Source: Sideroxyarcus sp.
GTDB lineage: Bacteria > Pseudomonadota > Gammaproteobacteria > Burkholderiales > Gallionellaceae
DNA: 64,000 nucleotides
NCBI GenBank assembly: GCA_030651895.1
Contig: JAUSBR010000009.1
Location: 1 to 64,000, forward strand
Direction of reading: 5' to 3'
Below are positions 42,106-51,054 of this stretch, piece by piece. The position numbers and the translations under genes were made by a program. The stretch's first letter is position 1. Each line of letters begins with the position of its first letter. Under the pieces are notes generated by a model that saw only the letters and a program-made list of their open reading frames with translations, was not told where the DNA came from and made no database searches.

Positions 42106-43356
42106 TTAATTCGTTCCGTGCTGCTTGCGATAATGTTCGAGGAAGCGCGCGATGCGATGGATGGCCTCGGTGAGGTCGTCCGAATTGGGCAGGAACACAA
42201 TGCGGAAGTGATCGGTTTGCTTCCAGTTGAAACCGCTGCCCTGCACGATCAGCACCTTTTCCGCTTCGAGCAGTTCGAGAATGAACTTCTGGTCGTTCTC
42301 TATCGGGTACATCTTGGGATCGAGCCTGGGGAACAGGTACAGGGCGGCCTTGGGTTTGACGCAAGTCACGCCGGGAATCGCGGTGAGCAGGTTGTAGGCC
42401 AGCTCGCGCTGGCGGTACAAACGCCCGCCGGGCGCGACCAGGTCGTTGATGCTCTGGTAGCCGCCGAGCGCGGTCTGAATCGCGTACTGTCCCGGCACGT
42501 TGGAACACAGGCGCATCGAGGCCAGGATGTTCAGACCGTCGATGTAGTCCTGCGCGTTCTTCTTCGCGCCGGAGATGACCATCCAGCCGGAACGGTAGCC
42601 GCAGGCGCGATAGTTCTTCGACAGGCCGTTGAGCGTGACGAACAGCACATCGTCAGCCATGGAAGCCATGGAAGTGTGCGTCGCGCCGTCGTACAGCACC
42701 TTGTCGTAGATCTCATCTGCGAAGACGATGAGGTTGTGCTCGCGCGCGAGCTGGATGATCTCTTTCAGGATCTCGTCGGAATACACCGCGCCCGTCGGAT
42801 TGTTGGGATTGATGACGACAATCGCCTTGGTGTTCGGCGTGATCTTGCTGCGCATATCCTTGAGGTCGGGATTCCACTCGTTGGCCTCGTCGCAGATGTA
42901 ATGGCGCGGCGTGCCCCCTGCCAATGTCACTGCCGCCGTCCACAGCGGATAGTCGGGCGCCGGAACCAGCACTTCGTCGCCGGGATTGAGCAGGCCCTGC
43001 ATGGACATGACAATGAGCTCGGAGGCGCCGTTGCCGATGAAGATGTCGTCGATGGTGACGCCCTGGATCTTCTTCAACTGGGTGTAATGCATGATCGCCT
43101 TGCGCGCGGCGAACAGACCCTTGGAATCGGAATAGCCGGACGAGTTCGGCAGATTCAGGATCACGTCCTGCTGCACCTCTTCCGGCGCGTCGAAACCGAA
43201 CGGCGCGAGATTGCCGATGTTCAGCTTGATGATGCGTTGCCCCTCTTCCTCCATCTGCTTCGCTCGCGCCATGACCGGGCCGCGGATGTCGTAGCAGACA
43301 TTCGCCAGCTTGGTGGATTTCAGCACGGGCGTTGGAGTATCTTTTTCGTGTTTCAC
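42106..43356 (-). CDS. alaT: Alanine aminotransferase AlaT-type
   Basis: A 416-residue fold-type I aminotransferase making alanine from pyruvate and glutamate. It shows NIGNLAPFGFDAPEEV, the Asn of NPNNPTGAVY, the PLP Tyr of ADEIYDKVLY, the PLP lysine in GLSKNYRACGYRSGW and the substrate Arg of HFRIVFLPN. In this clade alaT commonly precedes hom and thrC. The gene is divergent from the Mth938-like gene. Confidence 0.93.
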   Translation of the reverse strand: MKHEKDTPTPVLKSTKLANVCYDIRGPVMARAKQMEEEGQRIIKLNIGNLAPFGFDAPEEVQQDVILNLPNSSGYSDSKGLFAARKAIMHYTQLKKIQGVTIDDIFIGNGASELIVMSMQGLLNPGDEVLVPAPDYPLWTAAVTLAGGTPRHYICDEANEWNPDLKDMRSKITPNTKAIVVINPNNPTGAVYSDEILKEIIQLAREHNLIVFADEIYDKVLYDGATHTSMASMADDVLFVTLNGLSKNYRACGYRSGWMVISGAKKNAQDYIDGLNILASMRLCSNVPGQYAIQTALGGYQSINDLVAPGGRLYRQRELAYNLLTAIPGVTCVKPKAALYLFPRLDPKMYPIENDQKFILELLEAEKVLIVQGSGFNWKQTDHFRIVFLPNSDDLTEAIHRIARFLEHYRKQHGTN

Positions 43357-43455
43357 TTGGAGGCTTCCTCATCTGCCGAGCCGGTGCGGATGGTAGAATC
43401 CACCGCATACAGACAAGGCGTTGCAAAGGCCGCGATTCTACCGCGCCGCCGCTAT

Positions 43456-43848
43456 ATGCCGCAAATGGAGAACCCTGCTTTGGCACTGCATCTGAACACG
43501 GATACCAACATGTATCTCTTCACCGGACACGGCGAAGGTTATGTCGCGGTCAACGACAGGCGCTTCCGGCAACCGCTGGTAGTCATGGCACAGGGCGTCC
43601 GTACCGACTGGCCCGCCAGCGATTTCGCCTCGCTCGAACCCGCGCATTTCAGCTACTTCCTTGATCTCAAGCCGGAAGTGGTACTGCTGGGCACCGGCGC
43701 GAAGCAGCAGTTCGCCCATCCCGGCCTTTACCGCGAGCTCATCCAGGCCGGCATCAGCATCGAATTCATGAACACCCCGGCCGCCTGCCGTACCTACAAC
43801 ATCCTCGTCGCCGAAGACCGTAAAGTGGTTGCGGCAGTCTTGATATAA
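43456..43848 (+). CDS. Mth938-like domain protein
   Basis: A ~130-residue single-domain protein of the Mth938/NDUFAF3 type (VLLGTGAKQQFAHPGLYREL, GISIEFMNTPAACRTYNILV). In bacteria this small fold is widespread but uncharacterised; the mitochondrial relative assists complex I assembly. Starts at 43456 or 43465 are both possible and no strong ribosome site is seen. The stop lies nine bases before the MoxR ATPase gene. Confidence 0.88.
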   Translation: MPQMENPALALHLNTDTNMYLFTGHGEGYVAVNDRRFRQPLVVMAQGVRTDWPASDFASLEPAHFSYFLDLKPEVVLLGTGAKQQFAHPGLYRELIQAGISIEFMNTPAACRTYNILVAEDRKVVAAVLI

Positions 43849-43857
43849 GGAAACCGA

Positions 43858-44775
43858 ATGGCCCATCCCCTGCACGCCGTCATCGCCCAGACCGAACAAG
43901 TCATCCTCGGCAAACCCCGCCAGATCAGGCTCGCCCTTACCTGCCTGCTGGCGCGCGGGCATCTGCTCATCGAAGACCTGCCCGGCGTCGGCAAGACCAC
44001 ACTGGCGCACGTACTGGCCAAAACCCTCGGCCTGCAATTCCAGCGCATCCAGTTCACCAGCGACATGCTGCCCGCCGACATCCTCGGTGTCTCCATCTAC
44101 CAGCGCGACAGCGGCGAATTCAAGTTCCACGCCGGCCCCATCTTCGCGCAGATGATCCTCGCCGACGAAGTGAACCGTGCCACCCCCAAGACGCAGAGCG
44201 CATTGCTGGAAGCGATGGAGGAGCAGCAGGTCACCAGCGAGGGCGAGACGCGCCCGCTGCCGACGCCGTTCTTCGTCATCGCCACGCAGAACCCCACCAA
44301 CCAGATTGGCACTTTTCCCTTGCCGGAATCGCAACTCGACCGTTTCCTGATGCGCATCCAACTCGGCTACCCCGACGCGCAGGCCGAGCGCGGCCTGCTC
44401 GCCGGCATCGAGCGGCGCGATCTGATTGCAAACCTCAAACCGCAGATGGAGACCGCCGAGTTGATGGCGCTGCAAAAGCAGGTCAGGCAGGTGCTGGTCT
44501 CGCCCGCCTTGCTCGACTACGCGCAAGCCATCCTGCGCCACACGCGCGAATCGGCACGCTATGTACATGGCCTCTCGCCCCGTGCGGGACTCTCGCTGCT
44601 CGCCGCCGCCCGCGCCTGGGCCCTGCTCGACGGCCGCAATGCCGCCATCCCGGAAGACATCCAGGCCGTGCTCCCCGGTGTCGCCAGCCACCGCCTGCAA
44701 AGCGTGCAGGATGTGCACACCTCCGACGGCGACAAGCTGGCGCGCGAGCTGATCGAGGCGGTCGCCATCCCCTAG
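43858..44775 (+). CDS. MoxR-family AAA+ ATPase
   Basis: A 305-residue AAA+ ATPase: Walker A EDLPGVGKTTLA, Walker B MILADEVNRATP, sensor 1 IATQNPT and the arginine finger in LDRF. MoxR proteins act as chaperones in activating or assembling metalloenzymes or envelope complexes. The next two genes (DUF58 and transglutaminase-like) are its standard neighbours, supporting a shared envelope or protein-maturation function. Confidence 0.95.
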   Translation: MAHPLHAVIAQTEQVILGKPRQIRLALTCLLARGHLLIEDLPGVGKTTLAHVLAKTLGLQFQRIQFTSDMLPADILGVSIYQRDSGEFKFHAGPIFAQMILADEVNRATPKTQSALLEAMEEQQVTSEGETRPLPTPFFVIATQNPTNQIGTFPLPESQLDRFLMRIQLGYPDAQAERGLLAGIERRDLIANLKPQMETAELMALQKQVRQVLVSPALLDYAQAILRHTRESARYVHGLSPRAGLSLLAAARAWALLDGRNAAIPEDIQAVLPGVASHRLQSVQDVHTSDGDKLARELIEAVAIP

Positions 44776-44826
44776 CGAGCATGGCAATCATGCCTTCAAT
44801 TTCCAAGCTCGCTCCCTCACCTGTGC

Positions 44827-44907
44827 GTAGTTGTTGCCGACTTGTCGGCTTTACAACTACGGCCTACCCCTTGCGGGTGCAATCCTCTCCCGCAAGCGGG
44901 CGAGGAG
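44827..44907. repeat. Two hairpins between moxR and the DUF58 gene
   Basis: 44827-44860 folds as GTAGTTGT/ACAACTAC around GCCGAC/GTCGGC. 44884-44907 is a family B hairpin (CTCTCCCGCAAGCGGGCGAG). Both are intact palindromes inside an operon, where they could process or stabilise the transcript. Confidence 0.75.
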
Positions 44908-44943
44908 GCGAACGAAGCACTGCGCGCAAGCATCTCTAATCCT

Positions 44944-45894
44944 GTGCTCCGCTCATTCAGACAAAAGTTCCGCAACTGGGCATTCCGCCGCACCGTCGAG
45001 ACCGGCACGGTGGTGCTCAACCAGCGCCGCATCTACATCCTGCCCACGCGGCAGGGTTTCGCTTTTGCGTTCGTGCTGGTGCTGATGTTGCTGGGCGACA
45101 TCAACTACAACCTGAACCTGGGTTATGTGCTCACCTTTTTACTCGCCACCACCGGCGGCATCAGCATGCTGCATGCCTTTCGCAACATGGCGCAGATCGA
45201 GATCCATGCCGGGCAGATAGAGCCCGTGTTCGCCGGGGAGACAGCGCGCTTCGTGTTCCATTTCAACAACCCCGGTAGTCTGGAGCGCCACCAGATCCAT
45301 CTGCATGACGACGACGGTCACCATGTCGTATTTGATCTGCCCGCACAGTCTTCCACACCGGTGCAATTCGACATTCCCGCCCCGCAGCGCGGCTGGCTGG
45401 ATAGCGGGCGGCTGACGCTGCACACCGAATTCCCGCTCGGACTGTTCCATGCCTGGAGCTATATCCATTTCGATGTGCGCTGTCTCGTCTATCCCACACC
45501 GGCCGCACCGCAGCCCTTGCCAGCCGCCGCAACGCAGGACGGTAGCGGCAAACTGCCGGCTCGGGGCGACGAGGATTTCGCCGGTCTGCGCAACTATGTG
45601 GCGGGCGACGCGATGCCGCGCATCGCGTGGAAGGCGCTGGCGCGCGAACAGGGTCTGCAGGTGAAGCAATTCTCTGCTTATCAGGGACAGGAGTTGTGGC
45701 TGGACTGGTCGCAACTGCCCGACATCGCGCCGGAAAGGAAACTGGAACTGCTCACCCGCTGGGTGCTGGATGCGGATGTGCAGGGGTTGCAGTACGGCCT
45801 GCGTTTGCCAGGTGGCGATGTGATGCCGCAACATAATGCGGCGCACCGCGCGGAGTGTCTGCGGCGGCTGGCGTTGTTCGGCGGGGAGGAATGA
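44944..45894 (+). CDS. DUF58 domain protein
   Basis: A ~316-residue membrane-anchored protein: two adjacent N-terminal helices (FAFAFVLVLMLLGDINYNLN, TFLLATTGGISML), a beta-rich middle and the DUF58 signature LPARGDEDFAGLRNYVAGDA with RIAWKALARE. The start is not certain: GTG 44944 (VLRSFRQKF) fits homologues, while TTG 44842 would translate the upstream hairpins. It lies between the MoxR and transglutaminase genes as in most proteobacteria. The stop overlaps the next start. Confidence 0.88.
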   Translation: MLRSFRQKFRNWAFRRTVETGTVVLNQRRIYILPTRQGFAFAFVLVLMLLGDINYNLNLGYVLTFLLATTGGISMLHAFRNMAQIEIHAGQIEPVFAGETARFVFHFNNPGSLERHQIHLHDDDGHHVVFDLPAQSSTPVQFDIPAPQRGWLDSGRLTLHTEFPLGLFHAWSYIHFDVRCLVYPTPAAPQPLPAAATQDGSGKLPARGDEDFAGLRNYVAGDAMPRIAWKALAREQGLQVKQFSAYQGQELWLDWSQLPDIAPERKLELLTRWVLDADVQGLQYGLRLPGGDVMPQHNAAHRAECLRRLALFGGEE

Positions 45895-47828
45895 TGAAAC
45901 TCAACGCCCCGCTCACCTTCGGCCTCATTGCCTGCATCCTGCTGGTGAGTGCGCCGCATGCGGAGCATCTGCCCTTGTGGATCAGCACGGTTTGCGTGGC
46001 ACTGCTGGCCTGGCGCGCCTATCTCACCTGGGGCGGCTATCCGCTGCCTGCACGCTGGCTGCTGCTGAGCGTCACCGTCGCCTGCGTGCTGGCCATCGCG
46101 GTCACTTTCCGCACCCTGTTCGGCCGCGAGGTCGGCGTCGCGCTGCTGATTCTGCTGTCCACGCTGAAACTGCTGGAACTGAAAGCCGTGCGCGATGCCA
46201 CGGTGCTTATCTATCTTTCCTGCTTCATCATCATCACCAACTTCTTCTATTCGCAGAGCATCCCCACCGCGATGTTCATGCTGCTCACGCTGCTGGTCAT
46301 CATGGCGACCTGGGTGCACATGCAGACCGGCACGCTCGCGCTCAGGCCAAGGCTGCGCATCGCGATCGTTTTGCTGCTGCAGGCCATCCCGCTGTCGCTC
46401 ATCATCTTCGTGTTGTTCCCGCGCGTGCAGGGACCGCTATGGGGCATGCCGCAGGATGCCTACGCCACCAGCGGGCTGTCCGACACCATGGCACCGGGCA
46501 GCGTGAGCAAGTTGTCGCTGTCCGACGCGGTCGCCTTCCGGGTGGCCTTCAACGACACTGTGCCGTTGCGCGAGCAGATGTACTGGCGCGGACCGGTGCT
46601 GTGGGATTACGACGGCATGACCTGGACACGCGGCAACAACGCCACATTGCGCCAACCAACGCTCTCCGACACTTCGCTGCCGGTGGACTATACCGTCACG
46701 CTGGAGCCGCACAACAAGCGCTGGCTGTTCGCCATGGATATGCCGGCGAAGATATCGATCTCCGCCGAGATGGCGCCGGATTTCCAGTTGCTTAGCCGAA
46801 GACCGGTGACTGCGCGAACCCGCTACGACGCGAGCTCGCTGCTGTCCTATCGCGCCAGCCTGGAGGAGCCGCCGCAGCAATTGCAGCGCGCGCTGACTTT
46901 GCCGCAAGGCTACAACCCTCAGGCCCGCAGGCTCGCCGCGGAGTGGCGCGTGCAGAGCGACAGCCCGGAAGCGCTGATACGCACCGCGCTCGCCTATTTC
47001 AACCAGCAGGAGTTCGAGTACACACTGGAACCGCCGCCACTCGGCATCAATGGTGTGGATGAATTCCTGTTCGAGACGAAAAAAGGATTCTGCGAACACT
47101 ATGCCGGCAGCTTCGTGGTGTTGATGCGCGCAGCCGGCATTCCGGCGCGCGTAGTGACGGGTTATCAGGGCGGCGAATTCAACGAGCTCGGCGGCTATTT
47201 CATCATCCGCCAAGCCGATGCCCACGCCTGGGCGGAGGTATGGCTGCGTGAGCGCGGCTGGGTACGCGTCGACCCCACCGCCGCGATCTCGCCCGAGCGC
47301 ATCCAGAACGGGCTGTCTTCCGCGCTGCCGGACAATGCCGCGCTGCCCTTCATGGCGCGCAACCCGCCGGAATGGTTGCGCAGCATGCGTCTGAACTGGG
47401 ACGCACTCTCCAACCAGTGGAACCAGTGGGTGCTCGGCTACAACACCGAGCGCCAGTTCGCCTTCCTCACCCGCATGGGCATGGAAGAGATCACCTGGCA
47501 GAAGATGGCGCTCAACATGCTGGCCGGCATCGCGCTGCTGGTGGGCGTCTTCACCCTCGTCATGCTGCGCCGCCTCGCCGCACGCCGGACCGACGCGGTG
47601 CAGGCCGCCTGGCTAAAGGTGTGCCGCAAACTGGAGAAGGCCGGACTGCCGCGCGCGCCGCATGAAGGGCCGATGGACTATGCCGCGCGCATCGCCGCCG
47701 CCCATCCCGACCTGGCCGAAGACATCTACGACATCGCCGCGCGTTACGCCTCGCTGCGCTACGGCGGCGAAGCCGAGCAGGACGGCCTGCCCGCTTTCAA
47801 GGATGCGGTGCGCGCCTTCAAGCTATAA
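45894..47828 (+). CDS. TgpA-type transglutaminase-like membrane protein (DUF3488)
   Basis: A ~644-residue protein with about six N-terminal membrane helices (DUF3488), a periplasmic transglutaminase core and one C-terminal helix (MLAGIALLVGVFTLVML). The Cys-His-Asp triad is visible as KGFCEHYAGSF, DAHAWAEVW and RVDPTA. TgpA is essential in some pseudomonads, but its reaction is not settled. ATGs at 45891 and 45894 follow GGGGAGGA and overlap the DUF58 stop. Operon: MoxR, DUF58, TgpA. Confidence 0.93.
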   Translation: MKLNAPLTFGLIACILLVSAPHAEHLPLWISTVCVALLAWRAYLTWGGYPLPARWLLLSVTVACVLAIAVTFRTLFGREVGVALLILLSTLKLLELKAVRDATVLIYLSCFIIITNFFYSQSIPTAMFMLLTLLVIMATWVHMQTGTLALRPRLRIAIVLLLQAIPLSLIIFVLFPRVQGPLWGMPQDAYATSGLSDTMAPGSVSKLSLSDAVAFRVAFNDTVPLREQMYWRGPVLWDYDGMTWTRGNNATLRQPTLSDTSLPVDYTVTLEPHNKRWLFAMDMPAKISISAEMAPDFQLLSRRPVTARTRYDASSLLSYRASLEEPPQQLQRALTLPQGYNPQARRLAAEWRVQSDSPEALIRTALAYFNQQEFEYTLEPPPLGINGVDEFLFETKKGFCEHYAGSFVVLMRAAGIPARVVTGYQGGEFNELGGYFIIRQADAHAWAEVWLRERGWVRVDPTAAISPERIQNGLSSALPDNAALPFMARNPPEWLRSMRLNWDALSNQWNQWVLGYNTERQFAFLTRMGMEEITWQKMALNMLAGIALLVGVFTLVMLRRLAARRTDAVQAAWLKVCRKLEKAGLPRAPHEGPMDYAARIAAAHPDLAEDIYDIAARYASLRYGGEAEQDGLPAFKDAVRAFKL

Positions 47829-47858
47829 TCCGCGCCTGTCCAACCGAGCACGCCCGCC

Positions 47859-48299
47859 ATGCAGATCACCCGAAGACTTGAATTCGATGCCGGTCACCGC
47901 ATCCCCAACCACAACAGCCAGTGCAAGCATCTGCACGGCCACCGCTACGCCATCGAGATCACTTTGTCGGGCGAGATCATCACCGCCGCGGGTGTTTCGG
48001 AAGAAGGGATGGTGATGGATTTTTCGGATGTGAAACATATCGCCAAGGAGCGCGTGGTCGATGTCTGGGATCACGCCTTCCTGGTGTACCGCGGGGACAA
48101 GGCGGTGCTGGACTTTCTGAACACGCTGCCGGGCCACAAGACGGTGGTGCTGGATGTCATACCGACGGCGGAGAATCTGGCCAAGGTCGCCTTCGATCTG
48201 CTGCACGATGCCTACCGCGACACTTTCGGCAACCATCTCAGACTTGAACGCGTGCGTCTGTTCGAGACGCCGAACAACTGGGCCGATTACACGCGCTAG
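47859..48299 (+). CDS. queD: 6-carboxy-tetrahydropterin synthase QueD
   Basis: A 146-residue enzyme of the 6-pyruvoyl-tetrahydropterin synthase family, making 6-carboxy-tetrahydropterin from dihydroneopterin triphosphate for queuosine. The zinc histidines are in FDAGHR and HLHGHRY; the catalytic Cys is in the NSQCKHLHGH stretch. MVMDFSDVK and WDHAFL are family motifs. It follows the TgpA-type gene by 30 bases and may share its transcript. No preQ1 riboswitch was seen. Confidence 0.94.
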   Translation: MQITRRLEFDAGHRIPNHNSQCKHLHGHRYAIEITLSGEIITAAGVSEEGMVMDFSDVKHIAKERVVDVWDHAFLVYRGDKAVLDFLNTLPGHKTVVLDVIPTAENLAKVAFDLLHDAYRDTFGNHLRLERVRLFETPNNWADYTR

Positions 48300-48306
48300 T
48301 CGGCTT

Positions 48307-48498
48307 TCAATATACGGCGCCTCGCTCTTCGGCGTCGTTCAGGACTGCAAGCAAATCCACATCTGCAGTAGACATCGAGCAACTGGCTATGACGACCGCG
48401 GCACACAGGTTCCTGCCTGACGCGCCTTCATCATGTGCATGCTGGCGAATCTCACGCACCAACGCGGGAGCGGCACCATTTTCAGAGTATGGCTGCAT
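48307..48498 (-). CDS. Possible small protein downstream of ppk2
   Basis: A 63-residue frame (MQPYSENGAAPALVREIRQH to LNDAEERGAVY) whose ATG lies inside the ppk2 end (17-base overlap) behind GGCGAAAAAG. Composition looks coding (charged helices), but no family is recognised. It fills the otherwise empty gap between queD and ppk2. Confidence 0.4.
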   Translation of the reverse strand: MQPYSENGAAPALVREIRQHAHDEGASGRNLCAAVVIASCSMSTADVDLLAVLNDAEERGAVY

Positions 48499-49648
48499 CT
48501 TTTTCGCCGCGTTCATACACCACATGTGCACGCCCGACCAGCAAGGGATCGACCGGACCGATGCGGCCAAGGTCCTTGTTCGAATACAGCATCTTGTGCA
48601 GTACATAGCGCATCGCATTCAGACGCGCCCGCTTTTTGCAGTCCGATTTGATAACAGTCCATGGTGTGTCGGCAGTGTCGGTATGGAAGAACATAGCTTC
48701 CTTTGCCTTGGTGTAACTGTCCCACTTGTCCAGCGAGGCAAGATCGATCGGTGACAGCTTCCAGTGTTTGAGCGGATGAACCTTGCGCTCCTTGAAACGC
48801 CGCCGCTGCTCTTCACGACTGACAGAGAACCAGAACTTGATCAGGTGAATCCCGCTACGCACCAGATTGCGCTCGAACTCGGGTGCCTGTCGCATGAATT
48901 CGTTGTACTCGTCCGGTGTGCAGAACCCCATGACCTGCTCGACCCCAGCGCGGTTGTACCAGGAGCGATCAAATAGCACGATCTCGCCGGCAGTGGGCAG
49001 CTCCTGCACGTAGCGCTGGAAATACCATTGCCCGCGCTCAACATCAGAGGGTTTTTCCAGGGCGATGACACGCGCACCGCGCGGATTGAGATGCTCCATG
49101 AAGCGCTTGATCGTGCCCCCTTTGCCTGCCGCATCCCGCCCCTCGAACAGGATCACCACCTTTTGCCCGGTTTCCTTCACCCAAGCCTGCAGCTTCAGCA
49201 ATTCCACCTGCAGCTGGAATTTCTGCTTCTCGTAACTCTTGCGTGAAAGCAGGTTGCGGTAGGGATAGCCGCCGCTGCGCCAATCATCGGCCAATTCTTC
49301 GTCCGGATGATCCGCGTTCTTCCTGGTCAGCACCGGATGTCGCATCAACTCGGCGCGAAGTCTCACCGCTTCGTCAGGTGATGCTTCTTCCAGGATCACC
49401 GTGAGCGCCTTGCTCAAGGCATCGGTATCGCCCGGATCGATCATCGAGAGGATGCCATGCATCGCGGCAGACTGCGCGCCGTGGGCGGCACTCACTGCCT
49501 GATCCACCGTAAAGTCCTCTATCGCTGCGCGAGTCAGCTTCGGCGGGATATCCCCAGCCGAAACCTCTCGGGTGGCCGATCTGCGGCGAGGTGCCGCTGT
49601 GGATGCACTTTGCGTTGCCGCAGCCGAAGTTCTACTCGATTTTTCCAT
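48482..49648 (-). CDS. ppk2: Polyphosphate kinase 2
   Basis: A ~388-residue PPK2-family kinase transferring phosphate between polyphosphate and nucleotides. It has Walker A FEGRDAAGKGGTIKRF, the lid FDRSWYNRAGVE and HLIKFWFSVSREEQRRRF. The ~130-residue N-terminal extension is Ala/Ser-rich at first and then helical. Starts at 49648 (MEKSSRT) or 49699 are possible. The gene is divergent from the HD-GYP gene. Confidence 0.93.
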   Translation of the reverse strand: MEKSSRTSAAATQSASTAAPRRRSATREVSAGDIPPKLTRAAIEDFTVDQAVSAAHGAQSAAMHGILSMIDPGDTDALSKALTVILEEASPDEAVRLRAELMRHPVLTRKNADHPDEELADDWRSGGYPYRNLLSRKSYEKQKFQLQVELLKLQAWVKETGQKVVILFEGRDAAGKGGTIKRFMEHLNPRGARVIALEKPSDVERGQWYFQRYVQELPTAGEIVLFDRSWYNRAGVEQVMGFCTPDEYNEFMRQAPEFERNLVRSGIHLIKFWFSVSREEQRRRFKERKVHPLKHWKLSPIDLASLDKWDSYTKAKEAMFFHTDTADTPWTVIKSDCKKRARLNAMRYVLHKMLYSNKDLGRIGPVDPLLVGRAHVVYERGEKDAAIL

Positions 49649-49848
49649 TTGTATTCTTTCGCTTGATATTTCATTCACATGCATTGCGGGTCGTGCCATC
49701 CGATACAGACACGATATTTTCGAGTCTTATGCTAGCGGAACATCGACATAAATCACATTGGCCTTTGGCCCAATAGACGAAGACCTCCATTCCCGATAAA
49801 AGCACTACGAAACTCAACAAGACTACGATTTAAACCATAAAGGATTGT

Positions 49849-51054
49849 ATGGACTCAGAGATTGAATTCAATCGAACCGACATACTGGCCCAACTGAACA
49901 ACAACGGATCACTCTCGGAAAAGATCCTTGCCATCCATGATGCTGCCCACAGTTGCTGCGATTTCATTCACCGCATCTCGGTCGCGATCTATGACCCCAA
50001 GCTCGACCTGCTGAAGACACTGGTTCACAGCACCGACGACGGGAATCCGCTCCCGTCCTATCAGGCCAGACTGGCCGACATCCCATCGCTGCACAGAATA
50101 TCCCTGAGCGGAAAACCACGAGTCATCCATGACCTTGCCGCCTTCTCGGGCAGAGAACAGCCGCATACCAGGCGAATCGTGGAGCACGGCTTCCGCTCCA
50201 GCTACACCACCCCCATGTACATGAATGAACAACTCACGGGGTTCATCTTCTTCAACTCGCGTCTGCCCAATGTCCTGAACGAGCCCACCCTCTCCCATCT
50301 GGACATGATGGCCAGACTGATCTCTTTGCTGATCGGTATGGAACTCAACCTAGTGACGATGATGCAGGGCGCGCTCAGGACGGCGGCAAGTTTTTCCAGT
50401 TACAGGGACCCCGAAACCGGGGCACACCTGGACCGCATGTCGCACTTCTCCAGGCTGATCGCATGCGAGATCGCCAAAGACCGCGGGCTCACCGATGAAT
50501 TTGCCGAAGCCATCTTGTGGGCGGCCCCCATGCACGATATCGGCAAGATAGCCATCCCGGACCACATCCTCCTAAAGCCGGGCAAATTCACGCCTGACGA
50601 ATTCGAATCGATGAAGACGCACACGACCAAGGGAAGGGAAATCATCGACAGCATGCTGCGCAACTTCAATCTGGGCAACGCCAGCCTCGCTCCGGTGATG
50701 ACCAGTATCGCCGAGTATCACCATGAGAACTTTGACGGCAGCGGCTATCCTTGCGGCCTGAAAGGCGAGGCGATTCCGATCGAGGCACGCATCATCGCAA
50801 CGGCAGATGTATTCGATGCCCTGACATCCAGACGCTGCTACAAACCGGCATGGGACAATGCCTCTGCGTTTGCCGAGATTGACGCGTTATCCAAATGGAA
50901 GCTGGACAGGAGATGCGTGGAGATACTGCTCGACAATCAGCCGGCAATCACGGAGATCCAGACACGATTCCGGGACGAAGCCGAAGTGGCTCATCGTGAA
51001 GATCGGGGCCGCCCTGACTCAAAATGGCAGGACAGGGCTACACAGAGTGCTTGA
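49849..51054 (+). CDS. GAF-HD-GYP cyclic di-GMP phosphodiesterase
   Basis: A 401-residue cytoplasmic protein. A GAF-like N-terminal domain (~20-170) is followed by an HD-GYP domain. The metal ligands H229-D230 are in PMHDIGKIAIPD, and HHENFDGSGYP (291-301) carries the GYP motif with its signature glycines, so linear c-di-GMP hydrolysis is expected. Its last 17 bases overlap the end of the convergent CBS-GGDEF gene, pairing a hydrolase with a synthase of the same messenger. The Asp-, Glu- and Arg-rich C-terminal tail has no further domain. Confidence 0.92.
   Translation: MDSEIEFNRTDILAQLNNNGSLSEKILAIHDAAHSCCDFIHRISVAIYDPKLDLLKTLVHSTDDGNPLPSYQARLADIPSLHRISLSGKPRVIHDLAAFSGREQPHTRRIVEHGFRSSYTTPMYMNEQLTGFIFFNSRLPNVLNEPTLSHLDMMARLISLLIGMELNLVTMMQGALRTAASFSSYRDPETGAHLDRMSHFSRLIACEIAKDRGLTDEFAEAILWAAPMHDIGKIAIPDHILLKPGKFTPDEFESMKTHTTKGREIIDSMLRNFNLGNASLAPVMTSIAEYHHENFDGSGYPCGLKGEAIPIEARIIATADVFDALTSRRCYKPAWDNASAFAEIDALSKWKLDRRCVEILLDNQPAITEIQTRFRDEAEVAHREDRGRPDSKWQDRATQSA

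Noticed and set aside
42055-43848. A long frame reading into the Mth938-like gene
   Set aside because: The upstream ~465 codons are antisense to alaT; the family-length protein starts near 43456.
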